From Streptomyces sp. WMMB303 (lineage in GTDB: Bacteria; Actinomycetota; Actinomycetes; Streptomycetales; Streptomycetaceae): a stretch of 64,000 bases of DNA. The notes under the pieces are model-generated. The model did no database searches. It saw nothing but the letters and a program-made list of their open reading frames with translations, and was not told where the DNA came from. The stretch's first letter is position 1, and each line of letters opens with the position of its first letter. Location of the stretch: the NCBI RefSeq assembly GCF_029351045.1, contig NZ_JARKIN010000001.1:434001-498000 (forward strand). Direction: 5' to 3'. A program made the position numbers and the translations under genes. Of this stretch, positions 8,354 to 17,663 are shown in pieces.

Positions 8354-9082
8354 TTGTTCTATTACGTACTGAAGTACGTGCTGCTGGGGCCGCTGCTGCG
8401 GCTCGTGTTCCGGCCCCGGATCGAGGGCCTGGAGAACGTGCCCGATGAAGGGCCCGCGATCGTGGCGGGCAACCATCTGTCCGTCTCGGACCACTTCGTG
8501 ATGCCGGCGATCCTCCGGCGCCGGATCACCTTCCTGGCCAAGGCCGAGTACTTCACCGGGCCGGGGCTCAAGGGCCGGCTGACCGCGGCGTTCTTCCACA
8601 GCGTGGGCCAGATCCCGGTCGACCGCTCCGGAAAGGGCGCCGGGCAGGCGGCCATCGAGGAGGGGCTGGGAGTGCTGGGCAAGGGCGAGTTGCTCGGTAT
8701 CTACCCGGAGGGCACCCGCTCCCACGACGGACGGCTCTACAAGGGCCGGGTCGGGGTGGCGGCGATGGCGCTCGGCGCCGGGGTGAAGGTGATCCCGTGC
8801 GCCATGGTGGGCACTTTCGAACTCCAGCCGCCGGGTCGCAAACTGCCCCGCATGGGTCGGGTGACCATCAGGTTCGGCGAGCCGCTGGACTTCTCGCGGT
8901 TCGCCGGAATGGAGCAGGAGCGCGCAGTGCTGCGGGCGGTGACCGATGAGATCATCCACGAGATCCTGCAGCTGTCCGGCCAGGAGTACGTGGACATGTA
9001 CGCCCCCGACGCGAAGGCCGCGCAGGCCGCGGAAGGGGCCCGCGGCACGCAGCACGGGAGCAGCGGCGGCCGACAGCGCTGA
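8354..9082 (+). CDS. PlsC-type 1-acylglycerol-3-phosphate acyltransferase
   Basis: Transfers an acyl chain to lysophosphatidate or a related acceptor at the inner membrane face. The 242-residue protein has the catalytic NHLSVSDH (His41, Asp46; HX4D motif) and the substrate-binding YPEGTRS motif (about 117-123). A short N-terminal hydrophobic segment (YVLLGPLLRLVF) anchors it. The start is TTG 8354 with GAGGTG 5 bases upstream. It follows the E2-type acyltransferase and thioesterase but is separated from them by a hairpin and 303 bases, so it may be transcribed on its own. Confidence 0.88.
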   Translation: MFYYVLKYVLLGPLLRLVFRPRIEGLENVPDEGPAIVAGNHLSVSDHFVMPAILRRRITFLAKAEYFTGPGLKGRLTAAFFHSVGQIPVDRSGKGAGQAAIEEGLGVLGKGELLGIYPEGTRSHDGRLYKGRVGVAAMALGAGVKVIPCAMVGTFELQPPGRKLPRMGRVTIRFGEPLDFSRFAGMEQERAVLRAVTDEIIHEILQLSGQEYVDMYAPDAKAAQAAEGARGTQHGSSGGRQR

Positions 9083-9133
9083 GGTCCGGGCCCGGCGCGG
9101 CGGCACGGGCACCTGGGCGAGGTCGCAGCCACG

Positions 9134-9172
9134 CCGGGTGCGGGCCGGGCCCGAGGCCCGGCCCGCACCCGG
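9134..9172. terminator. bidirectional terminator hairpin
   Basis: Perfect 17-bp stem (9134-9150 with 9156-9172) and a 5-base loop CCGAG, between the convergent PlsC-type and S33 peptidase genes. Confidence 0.85.
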
Positions 9173-9233
9173 GATCTGACTGTCGAGCACGCCGTTCAGC
9201 GGCGGACCGCCTCGGCGCCGGCGCCGAGATCCG

Positions 9234-10898
9234 TCAGGGCACCATCGTGGGCACTGCCGCGGCCTCGGCCTTCGCCGCCGCCTTGGCAGGCGACTTGACC
9301 GGCTCCGGGGTCGCGTGCGGAGCGCAGGTCACATCCTTGCGGTCGACGGTTCCCTTCAGGAGGTAGGCGTCGACGCGCTCGTTGATGCACGGGTTCTTCA
9401 GGTTGGTGATGCCGTGCGAACCCGCTCTCTTCTCCGTGATCAGGCGGGAGCCCTTGAGCCGCTTGTGCAGCTCGACACCGCCCGGGTAAGGCGTGGCGGC
9501 GTCCCGGGTGGCCTGGACCATCAGCACCGGATAGGAGGTCTTGGCGCGGATCTCCAGCGGCCGGTGCTGCTTGACCGGCCAGACGGCGCACGGGTAGTTC
9601 ATCCACGCGTTGGCCCAGGTGAGGAAGGGGTACTTCGCATGCAGCCGGGTGTTGTCCCGGTCCCAGGTCCGCCACCTGCTGGGCCACTTGGCGTCGTTGC
9701 ACTCGACGGCGTTGTAGACGGCGTTGCCGTTCTCGCTCGCCTTGTTGCCCGCGACATCCGACATGTCCGGTACCCCGGCATCGATCAGCGGCTGCTCGTC
9801 GCCGTTGAGATAGGCCGACCACACCGAGGCCACCCGGGCCCATGCCGAGTCGTAGTACGGCGCGCTCTGGAAGACGCCGAGCAGTTCGGCCGGGCCGACC
9901 TTCCCGCCGATGGGGTGCTTCTCGGCGGTGGCGCGCAGCTCCCGCCACGCCGCCTCGACCTTCTCGGGTGTCGAACCGATGCCGTAGACGTCGTCGTGCT
10001 CGGCCACCCACTTCTTCCAGTCGTTCCAGCGGGTCTGGAAGGCCACGTCCTGGTCGAGGTTGACGTCGTACCAGATCTTGCGCCGGGAGGGGTTGACGAT
10101 GCTGTCGGTGATCATCCGGCGGATGTGGCGGGGGAAGAGCTCGGCGTAGACGGCGCCCATGTAGGTACCGTAGGAGACGCCGAGGTAGTTGAGCTTCTTG
10201 TCGCCCAGTGCGGCCCGGATCACATCCAGGTCGCGGGCGGCGTTGGGCGTCGTGAGCTGCGGCAGCAGCTGGCCGCTGCGCTCCTGGCAGCCGTCGGCGT
10301 ACTCCTTGGCGAGCTTGCGCTGGGCCCGCTTGTCGGCCTCGCTGCCCGGGACCGGGTCCGCCTTGGGGGCCTTGACCCACTCCTGCGGGTCGGCGCAGGA
10401 GATGGGAGCCGAGTGCCCGACACCGCGCGGGTCGAAGCCCACGAAGTCGTAGGCGGTGGCGGCCTTCGCCCACAGCGGGTTCTTGTCCGGGATCCGGGCC
10501 GGGAAGTAGAGCCCGGAGCCGCCGGGGCCGCCGGGGTTGTAGACGAGGGAGCCCTGCCGCTTCGCCTTGCCGCCGGTACTGCGCGCCCGGTCGACGGCGA
10601 GCCGGATCTTCTTGCCGTTCGGCTTGGCGTAGTCGAGGGGAACGGTGACCCAGCCGCACTGGACGCCGTCCCTGATGCCCCAGTCCGCGGGGCAGTCCTT
10701 CCAGTCGATGCCGGCGCGTGCGGCCCGGGCCGCGGCCTTCTTGACCCCGCGCGCCTCGGCGGCGCCCGAGTGCCCGGCCGAGCGGGCCTGCGGGCCGCTG
10801 CCTTCCGCGACGGCGGACGGCACGGATATGAGCCCGGCCGTGAGGGCTCCGGCGGCGATGGTGCCGGCGGCGGCTATGGCCGCCTTCCGTCTGTTCAC
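9234..10898 (-). CDS. secreted S33-family alpha/beta hydrolase (tripeptidyl aminopeptidase type)
   Basis: An exported peptidase of the Streptomyces SlpD/SlpE/Tap group, which release tripeptides or proline-containing peptides from protein N-termini. The 554-residue protein has a signal peptide (RRKAAIAAAGTIAAGALTAG, cleavage probably near 31), the NPGGPGGSG oxyanion motif (121-129), the nucleophile elbow GVSYGT (Ser242), Asp466 in ATRDAATP and His495 in GSHG. A TAP-type C-terminal domain is present. Start GTG 10898 has GGAGGGGA upstream. The promoter region carries four GTGGTC/GACCAC half-sites (10934-10977), so regulation by a dimeric repressor is likely. Confidence 0.9.
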   Translation of the reverse strand: MNRRKAAIAAAGTIAAGALTAGLISVPSAVAEGSGPQARSAGHSGAAEARGVKKAAARAARAGIDWKDCPADWGIRDGVQCGWVTVPLDYAKPNGKKIRLAVDRARSTGGKAKRQGSLVYNPGGPGGSGLYFPARIPDKNPLWAKAATAYDFVGFDPRGVGHSAPISCADPQEWVKAPKADPVPGSEADKRAQRKLAKEYADGCQERSGQLLPQLTTPNAARDLDVIRAALGDKKLNYLGVSYGTYMGAVYAELFPRHIRRMITDSIVNPSRRKIWYDVNLDQDVAFQTRWNDWKKWVAEHDDVYGIGSTPEKVEAAWRELRATAEKHPIGGKVGPAELLGVFQSAPYYDSAWARVASVWSAYLNGDEQPLIDAGVPDMSDVAGNKASENGNAVYNAVECNDAKWPSRWRTWDRDNTRLHAKYPFLTWANAWMNYPCAVWPVKQHRPLEIRAKTSYPVLMVQATRDAATPYPGGVELHKRLKGSRLITEKRAGSHGITNLKNPCINERVDAYLLKGTVDRKDVTCAPHATPEPVKSPAKAAAKAEAAAVPTMVP

Positions 10899-10933
10899 GT
10901 GTTCCCCTCCGGGTACTGCCGACAGTGACGGCG

Positions 10934-10977
10934 GTGGTCGTGGACCACGACAGTGATGGGCGACCACGGTGGTGGTC
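10934..10977 (-). promoter_or_regulatory. cluster of four inverted half-sites
   Basis: GTGGTC (10934-10939) with GACCAC (10943-10948), then GACCAC (10962-10967) with GTGGTC (10972-10977): two opposed palindromes sharing one 6-base half-site, 36-80 bases upstream of the S33 peptidase start. Candidate tandem operator. Confidence 0.5.
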
Positions 10978-11034
10978 TTCAGAGGGGATCCTTCATCCTC
11001 GTCGGCGGTAGGGGACAGGGCGCCGGATCGTTCT

Positions 11035-11367
11035 TTACCAAGAAGTGAACGTCAGTGCGGAATCGAGGACACGACGCAGCCGGAGCGCGTCCGGCGCCAC
11101 CGCGGTGACCAGCAGGGCGGGCCCCGCCAGCGGGGTGACGACGGCCGACTCCCCCGGGATGCAGGCCAGAAGCGGCTGCTCGTCCGTCTTCTCCGTGCCC
11201 ACCAGCAGGAGTTGGCCCACGGCCCGGTGGCCACCCAGGACGGCGCCACCGTCCCAGCCAGGAGCTCCCGGCCCCAGGTCGAGCTCCTGGTCGAACAGCG
11301 GGCGTCCGCCGTACCGCACGGTGAGTCGGCTGCGCAGCCGTCCGGGCTCCTCCCCGGCGCGGCCCAG
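11035..11367 (-). pseudogene. ureD: urease accessory gene ureD, 3' remnant
   Basis: The minus-strand frame ending at 11035 carries about 110 residues that match the C-terminal third of UreD: EEPGRLRSR, then RPLFDQELDLG, then a VLDSALTF tail. UreD is normally about 250-280 residues and starts well before this point. Here the frame continues upstream straight into the ureC 3' end in another frame, and no start codon or N-terminal half exists. UreD with UreF and UreG loads nickel into urease. The remnant abuts ureC, where ureF and ureG would be expected, so a deletion took ureF, ureG and the 5' part of ureD. Confidence 0.75.
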
Positions 11368-11405
11368 CCCACCGCGCGGGCGGTGGACGGCGAGCGGCCC
11401 GCGGG

Positions 11406-12044
11406 TCAGAACAGGAAATAGCGCTGAGCCATGGGCAGGGATGCGGCAGGTGCCGGGTCGACCGGGGTGCCGTCGATGGTGACGGTGAAGGTGTCGGGGT
11501 CGACGCGTACGTCCGGTCGGGCGTCGTTCTGCCGCATGTCGGCCTTGGTGACGGGACGGGTGTCGCGGACGGCGACGAACCGCTTGGAGAGGGGAAGCCG
11601 GTCCGGCAGCCCGTCGTCCAGAGCGGTCTGCGTCACGAAGTTCACGGAGTTCGCACCGGGAGCGCGTCCCGTCCCGCCGAACATCCGGCGGGGCAGCACC
11701 GGCTGCGGAGTGGGGATGGAGGCGTTGGCATCCCCCATCTGCGCGGAGGCGATCTGCCCGCTCTTGAGGACGAGTTGCGGCCTGACCCCGAAGAAAGCCG
11801 GGTCCCACAGCACCAGGTCGGCGAGCTTGCCCGGCTCGACGGAACCGATCTCCGCATCCATGCCCTGCGCGACGGCGGGGTTGATCGTGTACTTGGCCAC
11901 GTAGCGGCGGGCGCGCAGGTTGTCGGCGCGGGTGTCGCCCGCGAGGGCGCCGTACCGCTCCTTCATCACATGCGCCGTCTGCCAGGTGCGCAGCACCACT
12001 TCACCGATACGGCCCATCGCCTGCGCGTCGGAGGAGATGATCGA
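11406..12044 (-). pseudogene. ureC: ureC 3' fragment (urease alpha subunit, C-terminal part)
   Basis: The second half of a urease alpha gene split by an IS element. The frame starts at codon TCG (12044-12042), reads [16 protein letters not shown] and continues 212 residues to the normal UreC C-terminus. It holds the catalytic Asp of the SSDAQ loop and the [16 protein letters not shown] and RMFGG conserved segments. There is no start codon at the junction; the open frame merely runs back into the IS. Joined to the 5' fragment (361 codons) it gives exactly 573 residues, the usual UreC length. Confidence 0.93.
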
Positions 12045-12150
12045 GGTGACTCCTCCCCCCGGATAAATCCGGGGGGGCTTCTCCTGTCGGTGGCTTAGGC
12101 CACGTCGGGAAGGACCAGCCCGGCCCTGAGTGCGACGTTCCAGGCGCCTA
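12045..12150 (-). ncRNA. predicted omega RNA (TnpB guide RNA) scaffold, approximate limits
   Basis: In characterised elements the guide RNA scaffold comes from the 3' end of tnpB and the right end, and the guide is copied from the DNA just outside the right end. Here that places the scaffold at the tnpB 3' end and hairpin, with the guide beginning at 12044 in ureC (TCGATCATCTCCTCCGAC). The 5' limit given is a guess from family knowledge; no transcript boundary is visible. Confidence 0.45.
12055..12076 (-). repeat. right-end hairpin of the IS200/IS605 element
   Basis: A 10-bp perfect inverted repeat, CCCCCCGGAT and ATCCGGGGGG, around AA, 10 bases inside the right end. Such hairpins are bound by TnpA and also form the 3' part of the TnpB guide RNA. 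Confidence 0.75.
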
Positions 12151-13303
12151 CACGGTCCGCGTGGTCGCGGTGCCCGCATGAGGTGCACTGGAACTTTTCG
12201 CCGTCGCGGTTCTCGCCGTTCACGTGCCCGCATTCGGGGCAGGTGCGGGAGGTGTTGCGGGGGTCCACCGGGATCAGTACACGAGCGGCGCTTTCAGCCT
12301 TCTGCGCGAGGATGCCCAGGAACACCCCCCAACCCGCGTCAAGGATGCTGCGGTTGAGTCCGGCTTTCGAGGCGGCACCGTTCGGCAGGAACGCGCCGGG
12401 CGTCTCGGGGTCGGGCTTCGGCTTGGGGGCGCGAACCATGTTCGCGATGTTCAGCCGCTCGTGCGCGATCTGGTCGTAGTCGCGGACCAGGGCGAGCGCG
12501 GCTTTGTGTGCGTGGTCGGTGCGTTGACGGCGCACCTTGCGGTGCAGCCCCGCGACCTTTTCCACTGCCCGGCGGTGCTTTGCGGTGCGGTTGGCCCGCT
12601 TGCGTCGGGGGAACGCCTTGAGCGCCCGTTGGGCGTCGGCGAGGGCTTCGGCGTTGCGCTTGCCGTGCCGGGGGTTGGCGACGTGAGCTCCCTCGGAGGT
12701 GGTGAGGAAGTGCGTGACGCCCATGTCGATGCCGGTCACCGCGCCCGTGGCGGGCAGCGGCTCGGCGGGCACGTTGTCGCAGGCGAGGACGACGTACCAC
12801 TGTCGTCCCTCACGCTTGATGCTGACTGTTTTGACGCGGCCTTTCACGGGGCGGTGCTGGTGGACGCGGACATGTCCGACGCCCTGGAGACGTACGCGGG
12901 TTACGGGATCGTGCGGGGTGGAATCCCACCGGCAGCCGTCGCCGTCCTTGGGGAAGTCCACGGTGTCGAACCAGTTGACGCCCCGGAACCGGGGATAGCC
13001 GGGCTTCCCTCCGGCCTTCACGCGCCGGAAGAACGCGGCGAACGCCTTGTCCAGGCGCCGCAAGGTGGCCTGCTGGGACGAGAAGGACCAGCGGCCCTGG
13101 CGTTCCGGGTCGAACGCCCGGATCTCCTTGAGCTGACCGGACTGCTGCCCGTACTTGATGCTCGTCTTCGAGGTGTGCCGGTAGGCGTCGCGGCGTTCCT
13201 GCAAGGCGCCGTTGTAGAGGGAGCAGTGATCACGCAGCATCTCGCCTAGCGCCTGCGTCTGGCAGACGGTGGGGCGTAGGAGGAACTTGTAGGCGCGTAT
13301 CAC
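12095..13303 (-). CDS. tnpB: TnpB, RNA-guided endonuclease of IS200/IS605
   Basis: A 402-residue RuvC-type nuclease, ancestor of Cas12. It has an intact catalytic triad: Asp193 in GIDMGVT, Glu282 in HERLNIAN and Asp383 in HADRVGAWN. The zinc ribbon CPEC (355-358) and CTSC (373-376) is present, as is the N-terminal helix-turn-helix (YKFLLRPT start). Start GTG 13303 overlaps the tnpA stop as GTGA and has AAGGAGGGG upstream within tnpA. No frameshift or missing key residue, so the protein looks active. TnpB promotes retention of the element by cutting copies of the donor site that lack it. Confidence 0.95.
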   Translation of the reverse strand: MIRAYKFLLRPTVCQTQALGEMLRDHCSLYNGALQERRDAYRHTSKTSIKYGQQSGQLKEIRAFDPERQGRWSFSSQQATLRRLDKAFAAFFRRVKAGGKPGYPRFRGVNWFDTVDFPKDGDGCRWDSTPHDPVTRVRLQGVGHVRVHQHRPVKGRVKTVSIKREGRQWYVVLACDNVPAEPLPATGAVTGIDMGVTHFLTTSEGAHVANPRHGKRNAEALADAQRALKAFPRRKRANRTAKHRRAVEKVAGLHRKVRRQRTDHAHKAALALVRDYDQIAHERLNIANMVRAPKPKPDPETPGAFLPNGAASKAGLNRSILDAGWGVFLGILAQKAESAARVLIPVDPRNTSRTCPECGHVNGENRDGEKFQCTSCGHRDHADRVGAWNVALRAGLVLPDVA

Positions 13304-13752
13304 GCCTGCCCCTCCTTCTGCTTCTTCGTCCAGGGCCGTTCCCACTGGGTGTTGATGTACTTCTCCACCGTGTCCGCGCTGACCGCGCCGACCGAGGCGA
13401 CGAAGAACGACGACGACCACAGGGTGGGCATCCGGCTCTTGAGGTGCGGGAACTCTTCGCGCAGCACGCGGGAGGTGAAGCCCTTGAACTGGTTCGCCAC
13501 GTAGGAGGCGGAAGCCTTCGGCTCGTGCTTGACGAACAGGTGTACGTGATCGGGCATCACCTCAAGGGCGATGATCTCCCAGCCCTTCTCGGCCGCCTTC
13601 TGTTCGATCAGCTCACGCAACCGGACCGCGACCCGGCCGCCAAGAACCCGGCGGCGGTACTTCGGGCACCACACCACGTGCAAGCCCAAGTTGTACACGC
13701 CGCCGGAGTACCGGCGAACCTTCCTGGCCACAGTCACGCGATCACTATACAC
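13300..13752 (-). CDS. tnpA: TnpA, Y1 HUH transposase of IS200/IS605
   Basis: A 150-residue single-strand transposase that cuts and rejoins the element ends as ssDNA. The HUH motif is DHVHLF (His69, His71) and the catalytic tyrosine is Tyr132 in VEKYINTQW. The length is normal for the family. Start GTG 13752 is the first in frame; GTG 13737 (VTVARK) is another candidate. With TnpB downstream in a GTGA overlap, the element is autonomous. All key residues are intact, so precise excision could restore ureC. Confidence 0.95.
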   Translation of the reverse strand: MYSDRVTVARKVRRYSGGVYNLGLHVVWCPKYRRRVLGGRVAVRLRELIEQKAAEKGWEIIALEVMPDHVHLFVKHEPKASASYVANQFKGFTSRVLREEFPHLKSRMPTLWSSSFFVASVGAVSADTVEKYINTQWERPWTKKQKEGQA

Positions 13753-13832
13753 GCGCCACGCATCTAGCTGAGGTCAACAGTGCAGACCCGTGGGCACAGT
13801 TGAGGTCAGAGCAGCCCTGAGAAGCGATTCCC

Positions 13833-13852
13833 CCCATGCCTAAAGGCACGGG
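13833..13852 (-). repeat. left-end hairpin of the IS200/IS605 element
   Basis: CCCATGCC and GGCACGGG arms (one mismatch) around TAAA, 18 bases inside the left end; the expected TnpA recognition hairpin. Confidence 0.65.
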
Positions 13853-13864
13853 TCCCCTCGCTAG

Positions 13865-14953
13865 CTATCCGATGGCACCGAGGTCGTGGAGCGTGTCCTC
13901 GGCGGCGATGGTGCTGGGCCGGATGCGGGACTCGGCGAACGCGAGATCCTCGTGCACGGCCGGGTTGAGGTGGTGGCAGACCATCAGCATGTCGAGGTGT
14001 TCCTCGACGGTGTTGACGGTGTGCGGCCGGGTGGGGTTGGTGGAGGAGGGCAGCACGTTGGGCTCGGCGACCACGGTGATGATGTCCGGCGCGTGCCCTC
14101 CGCCCGCGCCCTCGGTGTGGTAGGCGTGGATGCCGCGTCCGCCGATCGCGGCCAGGGTGTCGCCGACGAAACCGGCCTCGTTGAGGGTGTCGGTGTGGAT
14201 GGCGACCTGGGCGCCGGTCTCGTCGCAGACCGACAGACAGGCGTCGATGGCGGCCGGGGTGGCACCCCAGTCCTCGTGGATCTTGAACCCGACGGCTCCG
14301 CCGCGGAGTTGGGCGAGCATGGCGGCGCGCGAGACGGTGTTGCCCTTGCCGAGCAGTCCGACGTTGACCGGCAGCCCGTCCATACCCTCCAGGGTGCGGG
14401 CGGTGTGCCAGGCGCCCGGGGTGACGGTGGTGGCCTTGGAGCCCTCGGCCGGTCCGGTGCCGCCGCCGACGAGCGTGGTGATTCCGGCGGCGAGCGCCTC
14501 GTCGGCGAGTTGCGGGCAGATGAAGTGGACATGCGCGTCGACGGCACCGGCGGTGAGGATCCTCCCGTTGCCCGCGATGATCTCCGTTTCGGGGCCGATG
14601 ATCAGATCGGGATGGACGCCGTCCATCGTGTCGGGGTTTCCGGCCTTGCCCAGGGCGGCGATCCGTCCGTCGCGGATGCCGACATCGGCCTTCACGACAC
14701 CCCAGTGGTCGAGGACGAGCGCACCGGTGATCACGGTGTCGGGAGCACCCTCGGCCCGGGTGGTGCGGGCCTGCCCCATGGACTCGCGGATCACCTTGCC
14801 GCCGCCGAAGACCGCCTCGTCACCCGCGCGTCCGGGCCCGCCGCACAGGTCGTCCTCGATCTCGACGAGGAGAGCGGTGTCGGCAAGCCGTACGCGGTCG
14901 CCGGTGGTGGGGCCGAACAGGTCGGCGTAGGCGGCGCGGGAGAGTTCACGCAT
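13865..14953 (-). pseudogene. ureC: ureC 5' fragment (urease alpha subunit, N-terminal part)
   Basis: The first 361 codons of UreC followed by one IS-derived Gly codon and TAG. It retains the first nickel ligands (HVHF), the carbamylated-lysine segment GFKIHEDWG, the [14 protein letters not shown] loop and the flap MVCHHL, but lacks the SSDAQ catalytic Asp and the C-terminal domain. The ATG at 14953 overlaps the end of ureB, as in intact ureABC operons. The codons before the junction (TLHDLGAI) continue into SIISSDAQ at 12044 when the element is removed. A truncated 362-residue product would be inactive. Confidence 0.95.
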
Positions 14954-15257
14954 CGAGGGGGCCTCCCGCGGTCGAGCGCAGTCCGGCGACGATCCGCCGA
15001 CCGCCGATGGGCACGAGATCGACCTCGACCGGGATGCCGGGTTCGAAGCGGACGGCGGTGCCCGCGGCGATGCCGAGGCGTCTGCCCCAGGCGGCCTCCC
15101 GGTCGAAGTCCAGCCCGGGGTTGGCCTCGGCGAAGTGGTAGTGGGAGCCGACCTGGACGGGCCGGTCGGCTGCGTTGAGCACGGTCAGCCGGGTGGTCTC
15201 GGCGTCCGCGTTGAGGGGCACCGGTTCCTCGGCGAACCGGATCTCTCCGGGGATCAT
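14946..15257 (-). CDS. ureB: urease beta subunit
   Basis: A 103-residue structural subunit of urease (urea to ammonia and CO2, cytosol). The start [12 protein letters not shown] and the segment [19 protein letters not shown] are characteristic of UreB. It overlaps ureC by 8 bases and follows ureA by 32 bases, the standard ureABC order. The gene is intact, but its partner ureC is broken and ureF/ureG are missing, so no active enzyme is expected from this locus. No early stop or frameshift is seen. Confidence 0.95.
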   Translation of the reverse strand: MIPGEIRFAEEPVPLNADAETTRLTVLNAADRPVQVGSHYHFAEANPGLDFDREAAWGRRLGIAAGTAVRFEPGIPVEVDLVPIGGRRIVAGLRSTAGGPLDA

Positions 15258-15289
15258 GGTGTGGCGCCTCCTCGCGCGGTCGGGAGCGG

Positions 15290-15592
15290 TCAGGAAACCG
15301 GGTCGTGCACGGTGACGAGCTTGGTGCCGTCCGGGAAGGTCGCCTCGACCTGGACGTCGTGCAGCATCTCCGGGATGCCGTCCATGACGTCCTCGCGGGC
15401 CAGGACCGTGCGACCGGATTCCATGAGTTCGGCGACGCTCCGGCCGTCGCGGGCGCCCTCGAGCACGTGCGCCGTGATGAGGGCGACGGACTCGGGGTGG
15501 TTCAGCCGCAGTCCGCGCTCCCGGCGTCGCCGGGCGACGTCGGCCGCGACGTGGATGAGCAGCCGCTCCTGTTCGTGCGGGGTCAATTGCAT
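15290..15592 (-). CDS. ureA: urease gamma subunit
   Basis: A 100-residue subunit with the typical start [20 protein letters not shown], the [14 protein letters not shown] segment and a C-terminal [10 protein letters not shown]. Start ATG 15592 has GGTGGAG 4 bases upstream; the frame stays open to 15727 but the conserved N-terminus sits at 15592. First gene of the ureABC operon; see the inverted repeat at 15671 for a possible control site. Confidence 0.95.
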   Translation of the reverse strand: MQLTPHEQERLLIHVAADVARRRRERGLRLNHPESVALITAHVLEGARDGRSVAELMESGRTVLAREDVMDGIPEMLHDVQVEATFPDGTKLVTVHDPVS

Positions 15593-17106
<1,514 letters not shown>

Positions 17107-17123
17107 ACACGGCCCCCACGGGC

Positions 17124-17435
17124 TCACCCTCCCTGGCCCGGCCGCCGGTCTCCGGCGGCCGGGCCGCGGTGCTCCGCGGCGATGCCGAACCGCCGCGCCT
17201 CCCCGGACACCGCGCCACCGGTCTCCCGGATCCCGGAGACGGTGCTGATGATCTCCTCCGACGCCTGCTGGTCCTGGTCGGCGGCCTCCAGACGCTCCAG
17301 ATCCGCGGCCGAGACCAGCGCCGCGAGCGGCTTCCCGTGCCGGGTGACCACCACCCGCTCCTCGCCGTAGACGACCCGATTGATCAGCTCCGCCAGTTCG
17401 GCCCTCGCCTGCGTCACCGGAATCTCGTAAGCCAT
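17124..17435 (-). CDS. Phd/YefM-family antitoxin, no toxin adjacent
   Basis: A 103-residue DNA-binding antitoxin. [20 protein letters not shown] followed by [15 protein letters not shown] is the classic Phd/YefM N-terminal fold. Start ATG 17435 is the family start; ATG 17444 is possible. No Doc, YoeB or other toxin gene is next to it: the M28 gene lies downstream on the opposite strand and clpP upstream. The tail beyond about residue 75 is low-complexity and its codons run through a strong hairpin. It may regulate in trans or be an orphan. Confidence 0.82.
   Translation of the reverse strand: MAYEIPVTQARAELAELINRVVYGEERVVVTRHGKPLAALVSAADLERLEAADQDQQASEEIISTVSGIRETGGAVSGEARRFGIAAEHRGPAAGDRRPGQGG
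17135..17165. terminator. hairpin between the M28 and Phd genes
   Basis: Perfect 14-bp stem (17135-17148 with 17152-17165), 3-base loop, inside the last codons of the antitoxin gene and downstream of the convergent M28 gene. Confidence 0.65.
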
Positions 17436-17561
17436 GTCCGCCATTCTAGGGCCGCCCACGGAACCGCAGGTCAGAGCTGGTATGCGGCGTACCGGGGGAA
17501 GAGTGTGGGCTGTCGGCACGGACCCGGGAGCCGGGCCGGGGTGCTTCGCCCGCAGCGGAAT

Positions 17562-17579
17562 GCCCCCTGCGCAGGGGGC
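17562..17579. repeat. 18-bp perfect palindrome
   Basis: GCCCCCTGCGCAGGGGGC in the region between the divergent antitoxin and clpP genes; operator or hairpin. Confidence 0.4.
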
Positions 17580-17608
17580 TGTTGGCGCCCGCTCATGGCA
17601 CGCTACTC

Positions 17609-17636
17609 AACGTACATTCTGTACGTCCTGTACGTT
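17609..17636 (+). promoter_or_regulatory. triple TGTACG operator-like array before clpP
   Basis: Half-sites CGTACA (17611-17616), TGTACG (17620-17625) and TGTACG (17629-17634) in 24 bases, at a 9-base period. The first and second form a palindrome; the outer pair extends to AACGTACA...TGTACGTT. The last half-site overlaps a -10-like TACGTT (17631-17636). Confidence 0.6.
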
Positions 17637-17663
17637 TCTCGCGTGAGAGTGGAGTGCGACGCC

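Larger units (their letters stand above)
12045..13870 (-). mobile_element. IS200/IS605-family element inserted in ureC
   Basis: An 1826-base element with tnpA and tnpB in the same direction. The ends were inferred from the ureC reading frame: the codons ATC (13873-13871) and TCG (12044-12042) are adjacent in an intact gene; the edge is uncertain by one base because a C is shared. There is no target duplication and no terminal inverted repeat, as expected for this family, and each end has a subterminal hairpin. The flank preceding the left end reads CCATC on the minus strand, the probable target/TAM side. Confidence 0.92.

Noticed and set aside
6228..9082. A polyketide or nonribosomal peptide gene cluster
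   Set aside because: A type II thioesterase is present, but no synthase module, carrier protein or phosphopantetheinyl transferase was found in the window.
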